A DNA stretch of 64,000 bases, from positions 19,611-83,610 of the forward strand of contig NZ_BBIT01000024.1 of NCBI RefSeq assembly GCF_000730625.1, given 5' to 3'. Positions within the stretch are counted from its first letter, which is position 1. Each line of letters begins with the position of its first letter. Shown piece by piece: positions 62,636 to 64,000 of this stretch. This DNA comes from Pseudomonas oryzihabitans NBRC 102199 (GTDB lineage: Bacteria > Pseudomonadota > Gammaproteobacteria > Pseudomonadales > Pseudomonadaceae). Below the pieces are notes generated by a model. It was given only the letters and a program-made list of their open reading frames with translations, did no database searches and had not been told where the DNA came from. A program made the position numbers and the translations under genes.

Positions 62636-63757
62636 TTATACCCTCACTAAATTCATCAACGGCTCAAATGAATACAAAGCAGGCCTCCTTCCCGCCGCCT
62701 CCTCTACCGTTGTAATAATATTATTATCAAGCAGCACCCTAGTGAACCTTGCAGCTGTCGCAGATGGTATAGCACTACTTGAAGTGAACTTATTATTACG
62801 AAAAACAGGATTGGTAAAAACGAAGTCAAGCGCAGCCATACTCCATCTAGATGACAGGAGCTCAGCGAAAACTGTTTTCATCTCCTCATAAAGAGATTTG
62901 ATATTTTCAGCAACAGCCAGATTCCTAATCGCCTGTTGCTCAACCGCCTCCAAGAAGAATGCACACCACCCCTCCCAATCCCCAACCTCCGAAACTCTAC
63001 GCATAGTATCTATATATAAATCTTTATGCTCTTCAAAATAACCGCTAACATAAAAATGAGGAGCAGAAATCGTCCCAGATTTCCATAGCATCAAAGTAAT
63101 CAGCATCCTTCCGATTCGACCATTCCCATCCTTAAACGGATGCAACGCCTCGAATTCAACATGCGTGAGCGCTGCCTTGATCAAGGTTGGGTGTTTACTA
63201 TTAGATATGTAATCAAAAAGAGCATCCAAGCCATCCTGCAATTTCTCTGGTCGAACTGGAACAAACAATATCCTTTTCTTTGTTCTATCCGCTAGATAGT
63301 TTTGCTCAACCTTAAACTCACCTGGAGACTTAAGAGCCCCCCGACCAAATGACAACAACCGCTGATGGATAGATTTAACTAAAGATTGCGAAAGCGGATA
63401 TCCATCCTTCATTGCCATCTGAGCTGCTCTCAAAGCCCTCTGATACAAAATTGTCTCAATTACTTCTGAGCGAACATTAGATGAATCATCAGCTCCGTTG
63501 TCATGATCGGCTTCATATTTCAATATCTCATCCATTGTACTGACAGTACCTTCCATCCGAGATGAAATAACTGCCTCCTGGTTTCTCAACGGCGCAAGCA
63601 ATATCTCGCTGTTATGCATGTTTTTCAACATTTGATCATAACGAGCAATCGCATCTGTTGCTTTGAGTATCGCATCGATAAAGTTTCCATACTCAAGCTG
63701 AGTAGGTGGGAATTTATCGTAATGATAGTCAACCGCCCCATCTAAATTCAGATCCAT
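62636..63757 (-). CDS. Fic-family AMP-transferase with N-terminal self-inhibition motif
   Basis: A 373-residue class II Fic protein. The catalytic motif HPFKDGNGRIGR (His206 to Arg217) is intact and the inhibitory helix motif SSRMEG (Ser65, Glu69, Gly70) lies upstream within the same chain, so it should hold itself inactive until derepressed. A C-terminal winged-helix-like region follows (about 295-373). Substrate unknown. I prefer the ATG at 63757 because AAGGTGG lies just upstream; a GTG at 63766 is the alternative. The gene is visibly AT-rich relative to the chromosome, which fits recent transfer. It converges on the NERD gene 18 bases away. Confidence 0.9.
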   Translation of the reverse strand: MDLNLDGAVDYHYDKFPPTQLEYGNFIDAILKATDAIARYDQMLKNMHNSEILLAPLRNQEAVISSRMEGTVSTMDEILKYEADHDNGADDSSNVRSEVIETILYQRALRAAQMAMKDGYPLSQSLVKSIHQRLLSFGRGALKSPGEFKVEQNYLADRTKKRILFVPVRPEKLQDGLDALFDYISNSKHPTLIKAALTHVEFEALHPFKDGNGRIGRMLITLMLWKSGTISAPHFYVSGYFEEHKDLYIDTMRRVSEVGDWEGWCAFFLEAVEQQAIRNLAVAENIKSLYEEMKTVFAELLSSRWSMAALDFVFTNPVFRNNKFTSSSAIPSATAARFTRVLLDNNIITTVEEAAGRRPALYSFEPLMNLVRV

Positions 63758-64000
63758 TTCGACCACCTTGGTGTGAATTTTTCACAAAAAATAACAAACA
63801 AAACGAGTTGTCAAGAATACGCGCTTCTATTTGCATGTCAAACATCCTTGATTTTGATACGCAAAACCCCCTCCGTCCCTGCAGACCGCCACATGTATGA
63901 GCCATCGCCCGGAGAGGCTGCCTCACCGCTAGGCATGAGGCTCCTCTGGCAATCTAGAGTGCCTAGGCTTCATGAGAGGCAAACCATTTCGCGGCAGCTA
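63758..64000. other. Right-edge non-coding stretch with the Fic promoter
   Basis: About 240 bases with no gene I can support. The first 90 are AT-rich and hold the promoter of the Fic gene; the remainder is mixed in composition and includes small dyads such as GCCTAGGC. No copy of the tRNA 3' end is seen. Confidence 0.45.
63814..63841 (-). promoter_or_regulatory. Promoter of the Fic-family gene
   Basis: On the minus strand TTGACA (63841-63836), a 16-base spacer and TATTCT (63819-63814), about 60 bases before the start codon. A second TTGACA (63814-63809) sits directly downstream with a poorer -10. Confidence 0.6.

Larger units (their letters stand above)
54848..63766. mobile_element. tRNA-integrated mobile element (left end at the tRNA, right end not found)
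   Basis: A tyrosine integrase starts about 130 bases after the 3' end of the tRNA and is followed by an excisionase-like regulator, a replication-type protein, type IV secretion fragments and toxin/defence-type genes with lower GC. That is the structure of an integrative element using the tRNA as its attachment site. I looked for a second copy of the tRNA 3' end and found none before 64000, so the end coordinate here is only the last accessory gene. It may be an element larger than the window or a decayed one. Confidence 0.7.

Overview
The window is a high-GC gammaproteobacterial chromosome segment that I read as Pseudomonas. The grounds are the cbrX-cbrA-cbrB-crcZ-pcnB block, vfr next to speD and an OsmC gene, the lptD-surA-pdxA-rsmA-apaG-apaH-glpE run, and rpsU-dnaG-rpoD in the order I remember from Pseudomonas genomes. 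Species is not determined. Nearly all long reading frames antisense to these genes are GC-bias shadows and are left out.

Layout. 1-92: start of a VOC-family gene running off the left edge. 197-5433: carbon-catabolite control block (small membrane protein CbrX, sensor CbrA, sigma54 activator CbrB, then the Hfq/Crc-sequestering sRNA CrcZ with its own sigma54 promoter). 5538-13128: pcnB, folK, panB, panC (panD is absent here), pgi and an acetyl/propionyl-CoA synthetase. 13183-19690: two small stress-type proteins, a large multi-sensor GGDEF/EAL protein, a small orphan ORF and a CPA1 Na+/H+ antiporter. 19746-22081: speD, an OsmC-like gene and vfr. 22140-28264: a BCCT transporter, then the tryptophan genes trpE-trpG-trpD-trpC as one contiguous minus-strand operon headed by a Trp-rich leader peptide. 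28389-33312: gph-rpe, a DUF3530 gene, and the djlA-like/murU/amgK set (cell-wall sugar recycling). 33432-41012: outer-membrane biogenesis (lptD, surA) followed by pdxA, rsmA, apaG, apaH, glpE. 41390-46198: the PrkA kinase / YeaH / SpoVR stress triad. 46251-54666: cca (with an eroded HD domain), a second folK overlapping folB, plsY, tsaD, and the macromolecular synthesis set rpsU-dnaG-rpoD.

From 54771 to the right edge the character changes. A CAU-anticodon tRNA, best read as tRNA-Ile2, is followed at once by a tyrosine integrase and accessory genes with lower GC: an AlpA/excisionase-like regulator, a replication-type winged-helix protein, an orphan VbhA-like Fic antitoxin, and a tightly overlapping four-gene operon holding only a fragment of a type IV secretion system (VirB5, an unknown membrane protein, an EexN-type lipoprotein, VirB6). 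A repeat-rich non-coding stretch comes next, then the C-terminal remnant of a Fic gene, a NERD-domain protein with a zinc finger, and an intact, AT-rich Fic protein. I read this as a tRNA-integrated mobile element, partly decayed or minimal, with toxin/defence cargo; its right end was not found.

The most unusual points are the scattered Fic toxin/antitoxin pieces inside a T4SS-fragment island, the dyad and repeat structures in that island (palindromes and nic-like motifs), the loss of the HD catalytic motif in Cca, a terminator hairpin that contains the Shine-Dalgarno of cca, and the missing panD.
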